From assembly GCA_038534195.1 (NCBI GenBank), contig JBCAXE010000014.1, positions 15,160 through 79,159 of the forward strand: DNA of 64,000 bases. The letters are read 5' to 3'. Position 1 is the stretch's first letter. Each line of letters begins with the position of its first letter. The translations under genes and the position numbers were made by a program. Source of the DNA: JAJFFW01 sp038534195. Its GTDB lineage: Bacteria > Pseudomonadota > Alphaproteobacteria > Caulobacterales > Parvularculaceae. Below the pieces are notes generated by a model. The model searched no databases. It worked only from the letters and a program-made list of their open reading frames with translations, and was not told the DNA's origin. This document shows positions 16,475 to 25,190 of this stretch, piece after piece.

Positions 16475-17476
16475 ATGTCCTCTGTAGGATTTCCCGATAC
16501 GCTTCGTTTTGCACGGCTGTCATCGAACCTTGCTGAAATCCAAGAACGCAGCGCGCGTTTACGCAGCGAGCTCGTTTCCGGCCGAGTAAGCGACGTCAAC
16601 CGTGCGCTTGGCGCACGCGCCGGCGATGCGCATCTTATCAGAAAAGCGATTGATGATGCTGTTGATGCTGCTTCGGCGTCGCAACGCGCTCAGTCGCGTG
16701 CATCGGCTTCACAACTTGTCTTGGCGCAGATTGGCGCAGACGCATCTGAAATCGGACCAGACGCGACGAGCGCCATCGGCCTTTCCGACGAGGCAAAGCT
16801 TGTTGTATCGGGCGAACGGGCGCGCGCTGCGCTAAGTGACGCGTTCGCGCAACTCAATCAACGTTATGAAGGACGATCGTTATTCGCGGGCGACGCCGTC
16901 GATAGTCCGGCGCTCAATGACGTCGATGTACTCCTTGCTGATGTCGCTGCAATAATTGATAGCGCTCCGGACGTCGCATCAGCGCAAGTCAATCTTGATA
17001 CTTATTTTAACGATCCCGCTGGCGGGTTTGAAACATCAATCTATTTAGGCGGCCTTGGCGACGGTCCCGAGGTGGAACTTTTCGATGGAAGCCGCGTTCA
17101 GTACTCCGTTCGTGCAAACGATCAGTCCCTTAAAGATTTATTGCGGTCATACGCCGAGCTAGCAGTCTCAGCGTCACGCCCGCCGTCCCCCGACCGGAAT
17201 ACGCTCGCTAACGATGCGGCGACTCGCCTGATCGGCGCAGACGCGGGCTTGGCTCAGACGCGAGCGACATTGGGCGTCGCAGAGGAACGGCTTGCGCAGT
17301 CAGTGGAGATCTATGAGGCTGAACAAGGTGCGCTTTCTGGAACCTATAACGATAGGACGGCAATCGACAGTTTCGAAACGGCGACCGAACTACGCCAGCT
17401 TGAGAATCAACTTGAAGCGGCTTTTGTATTGACGGCGCGTATCGCATCATTGTCGCTCACAAACTTCCTGCGTTGA
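16475..17476 (+). CDS. flgL: Flagellar hook-associated protein 3, FlgL
   Basis: A 333-aa flagellin-like junction protein. The N-terminal helix (FARLSSNLAEIQERSARLRS with ELVSGRVSDVNRAL) and C-terminal helix (TAIDSFETATELRQLENQLE followed by AFVLTARIASLSL) form the D0/D1 coiled coil shared with flagellin. YEGRSLFAGDAVDSPAL near residue 130 is the FlgL-type central motif. It sits between FlgK and the filament. Confidence 0.92.
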   Translation: MSSVGFPDTLRFARLSSNLAEIQERSARLRSELVSGRVSDVNRALGARAGDAHLIRKAIDDAVDAASASQRAQSRASASQLVLAQIGADASEIGPDATSAIGLSDEAKLVVSGERARAALSDAFAQLNQRYEGRSLFAGDAVDSPALNDVDVLLADVAAIIDSAPDVASAQVNLDTYFNDPAGGFETSIYLGGLGDGPEVELFDGSRVQYSVRANDQSLKDLLRSYAELAVSASRPPSPDRNTLANDAATRLIGADAGLAQTRATLGVAEERLAQSVEIYEAEQGALSGTYNDRTAIDSFETATELRQLENQLEAAFVLTARIASLSLTNFLR

Positions 17477-17485
17477 GGAGCGGTG

Positions 17486-18592
17486 ATGGCGCTAAGAATA
17501 TTCCTGTCGATCATCACCGCTCTGATCGCCGTGAGCGCGACGGCGAATGCGACTGTCCGCATTAAGGACGTTGTGACCTTCGATGGCGTGCGCGGCAACG
17601 ACCTTGTTGGTTACGGCCTCGTCGTTGGACTTGACGGAACAGGCGATGGCGTTCGCAACTCACCCTATACAGAAGAATCGTTATCCAGTTTTCTGGAACG
17701 TCTTGGCGTAAATGTGACCGGGGAACGATTTCGACCCAGGAACGTCGCCGCTGTTGTTGTGACAGCGACGCTCCCGCCATTCGCCCGCTCGGGGTCGCAA
17801 ATCGACGTGACAGTTTCAACGATCGGAGATGCCTCAAACCTCCTTGGCGGTACGCTGGTGATGACGCCGCTTCGAGCCGCAGACGGCGTAACTTATGCCG
17901 TTGCGCAAGGGGCCGTGCTTGCGAGCGGCGTCAGCGCGGACGGTGACGCGGCGTCGGTCACCTTCGGCGTCCCGACATCGGGCTCCATTCCGCAGGGAGC
18001 GCGCATCGAGCGCGAACTTGATTTCGTGTTTAATGAAATGAATCGTCTTCGATTGGCGTTGAGGTCGCCCGATTTCACAACGGCCAACCGGATAACCGCT
18101 GCGATCGTTTCAGAATTCGGTGCGCCTATCGCGAATATTTTGGATGCGGGGACGATTGAAATCAGTTTGTCAGAGGCTGGCGTTTCTCCGGTTGAAGCTG
18201 TGTCGCGTATCGAAAATCTCGAAATTCAACCTGCGGCCAAGGCGAAGATTGTAATCGATCAGAAGTCCGGCACGGTGGTGATAGGCGCTGATGTGAAAAT
18301 TTCACGCTTTGCAGTGACGCAGGGAAGTCTCACCGTACGGGTCAGAGAACGGCCGGTCGCTTCCCAGCCAAATCCATTCGCGACGAACGGTGAAACGATT
18401 ACTCTTCCCGATACGGACGTGGCGATCGACGATGGGGGCGCCAAAAACATTGCAATCGTCGAAGACAATGTTGCGCTTTCTGATTTAATCGAAGGATTAA
18501 ATGCTTTAGGCGTTTCACCAAAAGACTTAATCGATATTCTGAAGGCAGTAAAAGCTTCCGGGGCCTTGCACTCAGAACTGGAAATTATCTGA
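17486..18592 (+). CDS. flgI: Flagellar P-ring protein FlgI
   Basis: A 368-aa periplasmic ring protein. The ATG at 17486 lies 5 bases after GAGGAG and gives a signal peptide of about 22 residues (ending near ANA); a GTG one codon earlier is too close. Conserved FlgI segments: RIKDVVTFDGVRGNDLVGYG, VVGLDGTGDGVRNSPYTEES, LRAADGVTYAVAQGAVLASG and the final LIEGLNALGVSPKDLIDILK. It needs FlgA, encoded at the other end of the region, for assembly. Confidence 0.98.
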   Translation: MALRIFLSIITALIAVSATANATVRIKDVVTFDGVRGNDLVGYGLVVGLDGTGDGVRNSPYTEESLSSFLERLGVNVTGERFRPRNVAAVVVTATLPPFARSGSQIDVTVSTIGDASNLLGGTLVMTPLRAADGVTYAVAQGAVLASGVSADGDAASVTFGVPTSGSIPQGARIERELDFVFNEMNRLRLALRSPDFTTANRITAAIVSEFGAPIANILDAGTIEISLSEAGVSPVEAVSRIENLEIQPAAKAKIVIDQKSGTVVIGADVKISRFAVTQGSLTVRVRERPVASQPNPFATNGETITLPDTDVAIDDGGAKNIAIVEDNVALSDLIEGLNALGVSPKDLIDILKAVKASGALHSELEII

Positions 18593-18707
18593 ATACTAAA
18601 TACTGTTGGTGTTGAGAAGTTTCATTCGCGTGCTTGTGTATTTACGACCCGACCAAGGCGTAATCGATTAGTGCGTCATTGTCCCGACAGACCCTAATTC
18701 TTACGCT

Positions 18708-18726
18708 TATTATTACGAGAATAATA
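18708..18726. promoter_or_regulatory. AT-rich hairpin after flgI
   Basis: TATTATT (18708-18714) and AATAATA (18720-18726) form a perfect 7-bp stem with a 5-base loop, 115 bases after flgI in the 271-base gap before the PilZ gene. It could be a weak terminator or part of an AT-rich promoter region. There is no T run characteristic of a strong terminator. Confidence 0.3.
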
Positions 18727-18783
18727 TCATATTATGAGAGAAATAGCGTTCTATTAACTTTTTGATATAACTATTGGTTGTGG

Positions 18784-18799
18784 CGCAAAAGATTTTGCG
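18784..18799. promoter_or_regulatory. Palindrome CGCAAAA-GA-TTTTGCG before the PilZ gene
   Basis: A perfect 7-bp inverted repeat with a 2-base centre, about 65-80 bases upstream of the preferred PilZ start (18864). Size and symmetry suit a dimeric regulator. It does not have sigma-54 spacing although it begins TGGCGC. Confidence 0.4.
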
Positions 18800-18863
18800 A
18801 TCATAGGTGGAGCTCTTGCCCAGTGCATGCCTCGCACGGGTTTTATCGCGGGAAGGGATTACT

Positions 18864-19505
18864 GTGGATAACGAAGCGACGCCGGGGACGAATTTACTGT
18901 TGGAGCTCGAACGCAATGCATGCGCGGTGAAACCTCGTCGCGTTCTGGAAAGACGAAAACACTATCGTCGCTTTCTGGAAACGCCGGTGCGGTTTATGAC
19001 CGATGACGGCGGTGAATTCGACGGCTGCCTACTTGATATCTCCTTATCGGGATTAAAAATTAGATCGGAGACGCCGCCAGCGATCCAGCAAGATATTGTC
19101 CTATATATCAATCGTATCGGCAGGTTCGAGGGCCGTGTCGTCCGTTGTGAGGGCACGGAATTCGCCCTGGAAATGCGGATGAGTGATCAAAAGCTACTTC
19201 GTCTTGAGGAAGCTATTCAGCAATTCCTCGAAGAGGAAGCCCAAGACGCCGCATACCCAGAACGTCGCGGTGACATAAGCGACCGCCGTGCGCATTCGCG
19301 ATGTATTCCCTGCATTGATGAATTTGAAGCGCGGACGAGTGGCGGAAACCAATTCAAGTGTTTTATTGCAAGTATCTCGCTAGATGGGGTTGAGATTGTC
19401 ACGAAGGCCAAGTTAACCGTTGGGCAGTCGATAATTGTCGGCAATGTGGACGGCGTCGTGATGAGAAAAACTGAACGGGGCTACGCGATTAGACGTGTGG
19501 ACTAA
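18864..19505 (+). CDS. Tandem PilZ-domain protein
   Basis: A 213-aa protein. The start is the GTG at 18864, behind GGAAGGGA at 18851-18858; the longer frame from 18807 lacks such a site. The first PilZ domain (about 30-115) has the c-di-GMP-binding RxxxR in ERRKHYRRF and DISLSG. A short acidic helix links to a second domain (about 140-213) with RRAHSR but SISLDG in place of D/NxSxxG, so binding there may be weak. PilZ proteins couple c-di-GMP to motility or surface traits; the place right after the flagellar genes fits, but the target is unknown. Confidence 0.85.
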   Translation: MDNEATPGTNLLLELERNACAVKPRRVLERRKHYRRFLETPVRFMTDDGGEFDGCLLDISLSGLKIRSETPPAIQQDIVLYINRIGRFEGRVVRCEGTEFALEMRMSDQKLLRLEEAIQQFLEEEAQDAAYPERRGDISDRRAHSRCIPCIDEFEARTSGGNQFKCFIASISLDGVEIVTKAKLTVGQSIIVGNVDGVVMRKTERGYAIRRVD

Positions 19506-19524
19506 CGTGTGGCCTAAAAAAATT

Positions 19525-19992
19525 TCAAGCGATTTCGCTCATTAATGCCAATAATTTCGTTCGTATCGATTTACTTTTTATGCGGATAAAAATAGCGAGA
19601 ATCTTCGATATAGCGGCGGCTTCATCGCTGGACTCTTCATTCAAATCTGCTGAAAATTTGTGCGCCTCTTCGGAAAAGCCGCTCGCACTTGTATCTGGCC
19701 AAGGCAATATTTCCGTAATCTGGATATCGTAATAGGCTGCTAGCTTGTACAGAGTAGCCAGGCTGCACTTCGTCGCGCCTTTCTCGTACTTTTGGTATTG
19801 TTGCGCACTGACGCCCAAGTGGCTGGCGATGTCAACCTGTTTTTTACCTTCTGCTTCTCGTAAAGACTTAAGTTTTTCGCCGATCTTAATGTCTATATCA
19901 TTCGCCAGTTCGATCATTTGATTGCTGGAAGCCGAATCGTCACTCTTAATATCTGCTTTTTTCCTATGAGGGGGCATTTCGTCCAATTTCAC
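19525..19992 (-). CDS. XRE-family helix-turn-helix regulator
   Basis: A 155-aa DNA-binding protein. An HTH of the Cro/CI type spans about residues 36-92: KLKSLREAEGKKQVDIASHL and VSAQQYQKYEKGATKCSLAT with the following LYKLAAYYDI. The C-terminal 60 residues are helical and acidic then basic (SKILAIFIRIKSKSIRTKLL), perhaps for dimerisation. Similar regulators with an N-terminal polar tail are common in Alphaproteobacteria. It diverges from a second XRE-type gene at 20232 across a 239-base gap with inverted repeats. Confidence 0.85.
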   Translation of the reverse strand: MKLDEMPPHRKKADIKSDDSASSNQMIELANDIDIKIGEKLKSLREAEGKKQVDIASHLGVSAQQYQKYEKGATKCSLATLYKLAAYYDIQITEILPWPDTSASGFSEEAHKFSADLNEESSDEAAAISKILAIFIRIKSKSIRTKLLALMSEIA

Positions 19993-20097
19993 GACTTTCC
20001 GGATTGCAAATAAAAATGGCCTGTCGAAGCATCCAACGCAGGTTTGATCTTAACACCGCGATTCTCGGAAAAATACCGCAAAACCCTGCTTTTAATC

Positions 20098-20120
20098 GGT
20101 AAATGCGGGTGTTTTACCCG
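20098..20120. promoter_or_regulatory. Nested inverted repeats between two XRE genes
   Basis: CGGGT (20106-20110) pairs with ACCCG (20116-20120). Overlapping it, GGTAAA (20098-20103) pairs with TTTACC (20113-20118). Both lie between the divergent XRE-type genes, the expected place for an operator. The two symmetries exclude each other, so the true site, if any, is undecided. Confidence 0.35.
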
Positions 20121-20231
20121 TATGACGACCAAAACATGAGAAAAATACTACCATAGATACATTTTTGATGATAACACACGTTTAAGTATATAATTGCTCT
20201 CATAATAGTACGCCTAGGAGGGGCTGGCGCA

Positions 20232-20531
20232 TTGAAAAACAACCCTAAAAATGTCGTCGCCGCTGATATAGAAGACGCCTCGGAGCAAGACGAGGCGAAA
20301 ACCAACGCGTTAATCGGCGCAATTCTTGGCCATCTGCGCCGCGCAGAGGGGCTAAGTCAGACGAGTTTGGCGGAAAAAATCGGGCTCAGCCGCGAAGAAA
20401 TCAACGATTTTGAAACTGGCGCGGCGGGCTTGAGCTTTACCGATTTGGAAAAAATCGCGCAGGCGCTGAATTTCGAGAGCCGCGATTTTATCGAGTCTGT
20501 GGACGCCTATCATCGGCTTTTACGGCGATGA
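20232..20531 (+). CDS. Small XRE-family helix-turn-helix protein
   Basis: A 99-aa protein. It begins at a TTG (20232) preceded at ideal distance by AGGAGGGG (20216-20223), which makes the rare start credible. The HTH spans about residues 30-90: AILGHLRRAEGLSQTSLAEK and IGLSREEINDFETGAAGLSF. It has only an acidic N-terminal arm besides the HTH. Its 3' end overlaps the 3' end of the opposite-strand glycosyltransferase gene by 44 bases, so the two mRNAs can pair. Confidence 0.8.
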   Translation: MKNNPKNVVAADIEDASEQDEAKTNALIGAILGHLRRAEGLSQTSLAEKIGLSREEINDFETGAAGLSFTDLEKIAQALNFESRDFIESVDAYHRLLRR

Positions 20532-21702
20532 GATAGGTGGTCGCGGCGACGGTCGAAAGCAGCAATAGCGACGGAGCGACCAATGAACTTTCCTTGGTTC
20601 CAAATCCTAGGGAGATCAGTGGCGCGGCCCATAAAGAGGCTGCAAGAGCCTGCAATGGTAGTGGCCACGGCGCTTCGCCACGGCAAAGGACAATCAGGCC
20701 GGCCGCGATAAGAGGCCAGTCGTAAACCCAGAGAGAAGGGGACGCAGCGGCTGACGCAAGCAGGGTGACGCCGATTGCGAGATTTTGCGGTAATCGGCGG
20801 GCGCTCACCCAAACCACAAGCGCGGCTGCCCCTGTAACGGCGAATTGTCCGATAGAGCGCCACGTTGGATCAAAGCCCAGTTTTCCGACGGTTTGATGGA
20901 TGGTTAGCATATCGACATGGAGCGTCGCAGCGTGTTGAGAATGGGCGCCGCCCAGCGATTGCACGAAGGCCATCCAGGGATCGATCCCGAAAAATGCGAT
21001 GGAAAGAAGAACCAGTCCGAAGCTTGTCGTGATCGTCGCAACAATCGCGCGCCATTGGCCGGTGGCGGCAAAAAATACAGGCGCGATAAGGCCGAATTGC
21101 GGTTTCATGGTCAACAATGCGAGCAATATGCCGGCGGCGATTGGGCGCCGGCGCGCCAAACTGAGGGCGCAAAACAGCCCAAGCGCGACGAACGGACCGG
21201 CCTGAATAACGAGTAGGTGGGCGAACATCGCAGGCGACAACAAAATCAGCCATGCGAATGGATGGCCCCGTCCGGCGAGCCGGGCGAGGGCCGCGAACGC
21301 CGCAACGCTCAGCGCCAACCAGATGGCTTTCGCAGCCCCGTAAGGCAGGAGGCCAAGAGGTGTGACAAGCAAAAGAAAGTGCGGCGGGTTAAGCCATAAG
21401 AGGCCCGCGCCGTTTGGAGGCAAGCCAGCGCGGAACCGGTCGGAGTCATAAAGCGCCGCGGCGTCTCCCTGCACCGACATGACGCCGGCGCGCCAGAAAG
21501 CCATCAAATCTTCCTTGCTGGCGTTCGCCACGTCGAGCGGGAACGAGAAAATCTTGGCGAAGCGCAGATCAATCAGAAGGGCGGTGAAAAGCGCCGCCAG
21601 AACAAGTGCCGCAACGAAAAAGCGCCCACCGAAGCGCCTGATCGCCCAGTCGATATCGATCAGGGCGATGTCTTTTCCTGTTCCCGCGTGGCTGGTCATC
21701 AT
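20488..21702 (-). CDS. GT87-family (DUF2029) membrane glycosyltransferase
   Basis: A 404-aa protein with about ten hydrophobic helices. After the first helix, KEDLMAFWRAGVMSVQGDAA with the following LYD matches the periplasmic loop with acidic residue of GT87/DUF2029 polyprenol-phosphate sugar transferases. Other typical parts are LLWLNPPHFLLLVTPLGLLP and LLALLTMKPQFGLIAP. Relatives transfer mannose or other sugars from lipid carriers outside the membrane. Substrate cannot be inferred and no polysaccharide genes are adjacent. Confidence 0.8.
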   Translation of the reverse strand: MMTSHAGTGKDIALIDIDWAIRRFGGRFFVAALVLAALFTALLIDLRFAKIFSFPLDVANASKEDLMAFWRAGVMSVQGDAAALYDSDRFRAGLPPNGAGLLWLNPPHFLLLVTPLGLLPYGAAKAIWLALSVAAFAALARLAGRGHPFAWLILLSPAMFAHLLVIQAGPFVALGLFCALSLARRRPIAAGILLALLTMKPQFGLIAPVFFAATGQWRAIVATITTSFGLVLLSIAFFGIDPWMAFVQSLGGAHSQHAATLHVDMLTIHQTVGKLGFDPTWRSIGQFAVTGAAALVVWVSARRLPQNLAIGVTLLASAAASPSLWVYDWPLIAAGLIVLCRGEAPWPLPLQALAASLWAAPLISLGFGTKESSLVAPSLLLLSTVAATTYLIAVKADDRRPQTR

Positions 21703-21858
21703 GGTAGTTTTGCGCGCAAGCGTTACTACCGGGTTTCCGCTTTTTTCTAAGCCCCTGGAGCATGGCGAATTAAAGCGTTGCTGCGGCGCCGTTTCCCGTT
21801 GCGCAAACCCGCGTAACTGCCTAGTTTCCCGCCAAAATCAACGAATGAGGCTGCTCCC

Positions 21859-22254
21859 GTGGCGACACCGGAATTTTTGCTCGATTATCTGCCAATCATC
21901 GTCTTTCTCGGCATAGCGGTGGCGCTCTCGCTCGCATTTCTGTTTTTGCCGATCGTGATCGCGCCGTCGGAGCCGGATCCGGAAAAGAACTCCATTTATG
22001 AATGCGGCTTTAACGCCTTTGACGACGCGCGCATGAAATTCGACGTGCAGTTTTATATCGTCGCCATTCTTTTCATTATCGTCGACCTTGACGTGGCGTT
22101 CCTGTTTCCTTGGGCGGTCACACTGTTCAATCCCGAACTCGGCATGGATCGCGGTTTCCAGATTTTTGCGTTCTGGTCGATGTTCGTTTTCTTAGCGGTC
22201 TTTGCGATTGGCTTTCTTTACGAATGGAAAAAAGGAGCGCTGGAATGGCGCTAG
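21859..22254 (+). CDS. nuoA: NADH-quinone oxidoreductase subunit A
   Basis: A 131-aa membrane subunit of respiratory complex I with three helices. It begins at GTG 21859 after GAGG at 21847-21850. Conserved NuoA features: YECGFNAFDDARMKFDVQFY and IVDLDVAFLFPWA. It is the first gene of the nuo cluster and overlaps nuoB by 10 bases. The 156-base gap before it should contain the operon promoter, but no consensus stands out. Confidence 0.98.
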   Translation: MATPEFLLDYLPIIVFLGIAVALSLAFLFLPIVIAPSEPDPEKNSIYECGFNAFDDARMKFDVQFYIVAILFIIVDLDVAFLFPWAVTLFNPELGMDRGFQIFAFWSMFVFLAVFAIGFLYEWKKGALEWR

Positions 22255-22808
22255 ACGATCCGAAAATCGACCAGACGCTCGACAGTCACGGACCCGTTTA
22301 TCGTCCTGATGCGAAGGATCCGTTTTATTCGGAGCTCTCCGACCAGTTAGCGGATCGCGGATTTTTCACCGCGCCGGCCGACGCCCTCGTCAACTGGGCG
22401 CGTACGGGCTCGCTGATGTGGATGACCTTCGGGCTCGCGTGCTGCGCGGTTGAGATGATGCAGGCTTCAATGCCGCGGTATGATCTGGAACGCTTCGGCG
22501 TTGCGCCGCGCGCGTCCCCCCGCCAGTCCGACGTTATGATCGTCGCCGGCACATTGACGAATAAAATGGCGCCGGCGCTTCGCAAAGTGTACGACCAGAT
22601 GCCGAACCCGCGTTACGTGATCTCCATGGGATCATGCGCAAACGGCGGCGGCTATTACCACTATTCGTACGCGGTGGTTCGCGGTTGCGATCGGATCGTG
22701 CCGGTGGATATTTACGTGCCTGGCTGCCCGCCGACGGCGGAGGCGCTGGTCTATGGAATCCTCCAATTGCAGAAAAAGATCCGGCGGGAAGGGTCGATTG
22801 TTCGGTGA
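22245..22808 (+). CDS. nuoB: NADH-quinone oxidoreductase subunit B
   Basis: A 187-aa subunit carrying Fe-S cluster N2, which passes electrons to quinone. The start is ATG 22245 inside the nuoA end, with AAAGGAG upstream; the frame opens earlier but that part is nuoA antiframe. Cluster ligands are visible: the tandem Cys in GLACCAVEMM, Cys in SMGSCANGGG and Cys in PGCPPTAEAL. Length and motifs are standard. Confidence 0.98.
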   Translation: MALDDPKIDQTLDSHGPVYRPDAKDPFYSELSDQLADRGFFTAPADALVNWARTGSLMWMTFGLACCAVEMMQASMPRYDLERFGVAPRASPRQSDVMIVAGTLTNKMAPALRKVYDQMPNPRYVISMGSCANGGGYYHYSYAVVRGCDRIVPVDIYVPGCPPTAEALVYGILQLQKKIRREGSIVR

Positions 22809-22885
22809 ATTTGCCATCGGATCAAGCTCGACACTGCGTACAAAGTGCGGCGCAAAACCAAGCCTCGAACGATGAGGGCTAACGA

Positions 22886-23494
22886 ATGTCTGACGAACTC
22901 AAAGAACTGGCCGACCATATCTCCGCGTCAATTGACGATGATGTGCGCAAAACATCGGTCGCCCATGGCGAGCTGACGATTGAGGCGCGGCCTGATCGTA
23001 TCGTACAGGTCTTGAAATTCCTGCGCGATGACACGGTCTGCCGGTTCATCCAGCTAATTGATCTGTGCGGCGTCGATTACCCGACACGCGGCAAGCGCTT
23101 TGACGTCGTCTATCATTTGCTGTCGATGCACAATAATCAGCGCATTCGCGTTAAAGCGAAGCTTGGTGAAGAGGAAACGATCCCGTCGGTGATCGGCGTC
23201 TTTCCTTGCGCCAACTGGTTTGAACGTGAGGCGTTCGACATGTATGGCATTGTCTTTACGGGACATCCGGATATGCGCCGCCTGCTGACGGATTATGGTT
23301 TTGAGGGCTATCCGCTCCGTAAAGATTTTCCGCTCACAGGATACAACGAAGTACGTTACGACGATCAGGAAAAGCGCGTCATCTACGAGCCGGTAAAGCT
23401 TGTGCAGGAATACCGGAATTTCGATTACCTCTCCCCATGGGAAGGGGCGCAATATGTGATCCCCGGTGATGAAAAAGCCGAGGAGAAAGCCTGA
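22886..23494 (+). CDS. nuoC: NADH-quinone oxidoreductase subunit C
   Basis: A 202-aa hydrophilic subunit (the 30-kDa subunit). Typical parts: LIDLCGVDYPTRGKRFDVVY, WFEREAFDMYGIVFTGHPDM and FEGYPLRKDFPLTGYNEVRY. It follows nuoB by 77 bases and overlaps a GFA-family gene by one base (TGATG). nuoC and nuoD, normally adjacent or fused, are separated here by that gene. Confidence 0.97.
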   Translation: MSDELKELADHISASIDDDVRKTSVAHGELTIEARPDRIVQVLKFLRDDTVCRFIQLIDLCGVDYPTRGKRFDVVYHLLSMHNNQRIRVKAKLGEEETIPSVIGVFPCANWFEREAFDMYGIVFTGHPDMRRLLTDYGFEGYPLRKDFPLTGYNEVRYDDQEKRVIYEPVKLVQEYRNFDYLSPWEGAQYVIPGDEKAEEKA

Positions 23495-23931
23495 TGGCGG
23501 ATATGTCGGGCCAGTGTCTGTGCGGCGCCGTGAAATTCACTTGCGCGCCGAAACCGCATGATGACGGCGTTCACATCGACGCTTGCCATTGCGGCATGTG
23601 TCGGCGCCTCGTGGGCGGCCCGCTTCTGGGGGTTACGCTTGCCGCGCCCCCGACAGTGGAAGATGAGACGCAGTTGGCGATTTATGGATCGTCCGATTGG
23701 GCGGAGCGCCTTTTCTGCAAGACGTGCGGATCAAACCTGTTTTACCGGATGAAAGACGGGGGTCTTTACACGGTTATCGCCGGCGCGCTTGATGATTTGT
23801 CCGGCGCGAAATTGACTCTTGAGATTTTTACCGACGAAAAACCCGCTTATTACGATTTCGCTCAAAAGACGAAGAAAATGACCGGCGCCGAAGTCATGGC
23901 GGCGTTCGCAAGCGGAGAAAGCGCTTCTTAA
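23494..23931 (+). CDS. GFA-family zinc protein between nuoC and nuoD
   Basis: A 145-aa protein of the GFA/CENP-V fold (glutathione-dependent formaldehyde-activating-like). Zinc ligands are seen in GQCLCGAVKF, CHCGMCRR and CKTCGSN. Members bind zinc and often act on glutathione adducts, but the specific reaction is unknown for most. Its one-base stop/start overlap with nuoC and 1-base gap to nuoD make co-expression with complex I very likely. Confidence 0.88.
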   Translation: MADMSGQCLCGAVKFTCAPKPHDDGVHIDACHCGMCRRLVGGPLLGVTLAAPPTVEDETQLAIYGSSDWAERLFCKTCGSNLFYRMKDGGLYTVIAGALDDLSGAKLTLEIFTDEKPAYYDFAQKTKKMTGAEVMAAFASGESAS

Positions 23932-23932
23932 G

Positions 23933-25162
23933 ATGGCTGACGGCACACGCACAATCATTGTCGAGGACTCCGCCTCGGACGCTTCGTCCGAGCGTAATTT
24001 CACGATCAATTTCGGCCCGCAGCACCCGGCCGCGCACGGCGTTTTGCGGCTGGTCCTGGAGCTTGACGGCGAAGTGGTGGAGCGCGTCGACCCGCATATT
24101 GGCCTTCTCCATCGCGGCACCGAAAAGCTGATCGAACATAAGACCTACCTGCAGGCGATCCCGTATTTCGACCGGCTCGATTATGTGGCGCCGATGAATC
24201 AGGAGCATGCGTTTTGCCTCGCGGCAGAAAAGCTTTTGGGGATCGAGGCGCCACGGCGCGCGCAACATATCCGCGTACTGTTTTCCGAGATTGGCCGACT
24301 CCTGTCGCATATCCTGAATGTGACGACTCAGGCGTTGGATGTGGGCGCGTTGACGCCGCCGCTGTGGGGATTTGAGGAACGCGAAAAGCTCATGGTTTTC
24401 TATGAGCGCGCCTCCGGCAGCCGCATGCATGCGGCTTACTTCCGCGTTGGCGGCGTTCATCAGGATTTGCCGGACGAACTCTTGAACGACATCGAAGCCT
24501 GGTGCGACGAGTTTCCGAAGGTGATGGCGGACATTGAAAAGCTCATCACCGGCAATCGCATTTTCAAGCAGCGCAACGCGGAAATCGGCGTTGTCACGAA
24601 AGAAGAAGCGTTCGAGTGGGGCTTCACCGGTGTTATGGTCCGCGGCTCCGGCGTGCCGTGGGATTTGCGCAAATCCCAGCCCTATGAGACCTATGCGGAG
24701 TATGATTTCGATATTCCGCTCGGCAAGAACGGTGACTGTTATGACCGCTATCTCTGCCGCATGGAAGAAATGATCCAGTCGCTTTCCATTATGAAGCAGG
24801 CGATCGCGAAAATCCGCGAGGAAGGGCCGGGCCCCGTAATGACGACCGACGGCAAGGTCGCGCCGCCGCGCCGCGACAAGATGAAAGGATCGATGGAAGC
24901 GTTAATCCATCACTTTAAGCTTTACACGGAAGGCTTTCATGTGCCGGAAGGCGAAGTCTATGCGGCGGTGGAAGCGCCAAAAGGCGAATTTGGCGTTTAT
25001 CTCGTCTCCGACGGGACCAATAAGCCCTACCGCTGTAAAATCCGCGCACCAGGTTACGCCCATCTCCAGGCCATGGACTGGATGAATCGTGGGCATTTGT
25101 TGTCGGACGTTTCGGCGATTATCGGCTCGCTTGATATCGTCTTTGGGGAGATTGATCGGTAA
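23933..25162 (+). CDS. nuoD: NADH-quinone oxidoreductase subunit D
   Basis: A 409-aa subunit (49-kDa type) forming the quinone site with NuoB. It contains NFGPQHPAAHGVLRLVLELD, HIGLLHRGTEKLIEHKTYLQ, RLDYVAPMNQEHAF and the C-terminal DIVFGEIDR, all standard. The first 20 residues are a short polar extension. It is followed by a gene of unknown function rather than nuoE. Confidence 0.98.
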   Translation: MADGTRTIIVEDSASDASSERNFTINFGPQHPAAHGVLRLVLELDGEVVERVDPHIGLLHRGTEKLIEHKTYLQAIPYFDRLDYVAPMNQEHAFCLAAEKLLGIEAPRRAQHIRVLFSEIGRLLSHILNVTTQALDVGALTPPLWGFEEREKLMVFYERASGSRMHAAYFRVGGVHQDLPDELLNDIEAWCDEFPKVMADIEKLITGNRIFKQRNAEIGVVTKEEAFEWGFTGVMVRGSGVPWDLRKSQPYETYAEYDFDIPLGKNGDCYDRYLCRMEEMIQSLSIMKQAIAKIREEGPGPVMTTDGKVAPPRRDKMKGSMEALIHHFKLYTEGFHVPEGEVYAAVEAPKGEFGVYLVSDGTNKPYRCKIRAPGYAHLQAMDWMNRGHLLSDVSAIIGSLDIVFGEIDR

Positions 25163-25190
25163 CATTCGTCGTTAGCGGCCGATCCTTACG

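Noticed and set aside
18781..18798. Sigma-54 promoter (TGGCGC...TTTTGC)
   Set aside because: GG and GC are 15 bases apart instead of 12, so it does not fit. The symmetry is better explained as a palindrome.
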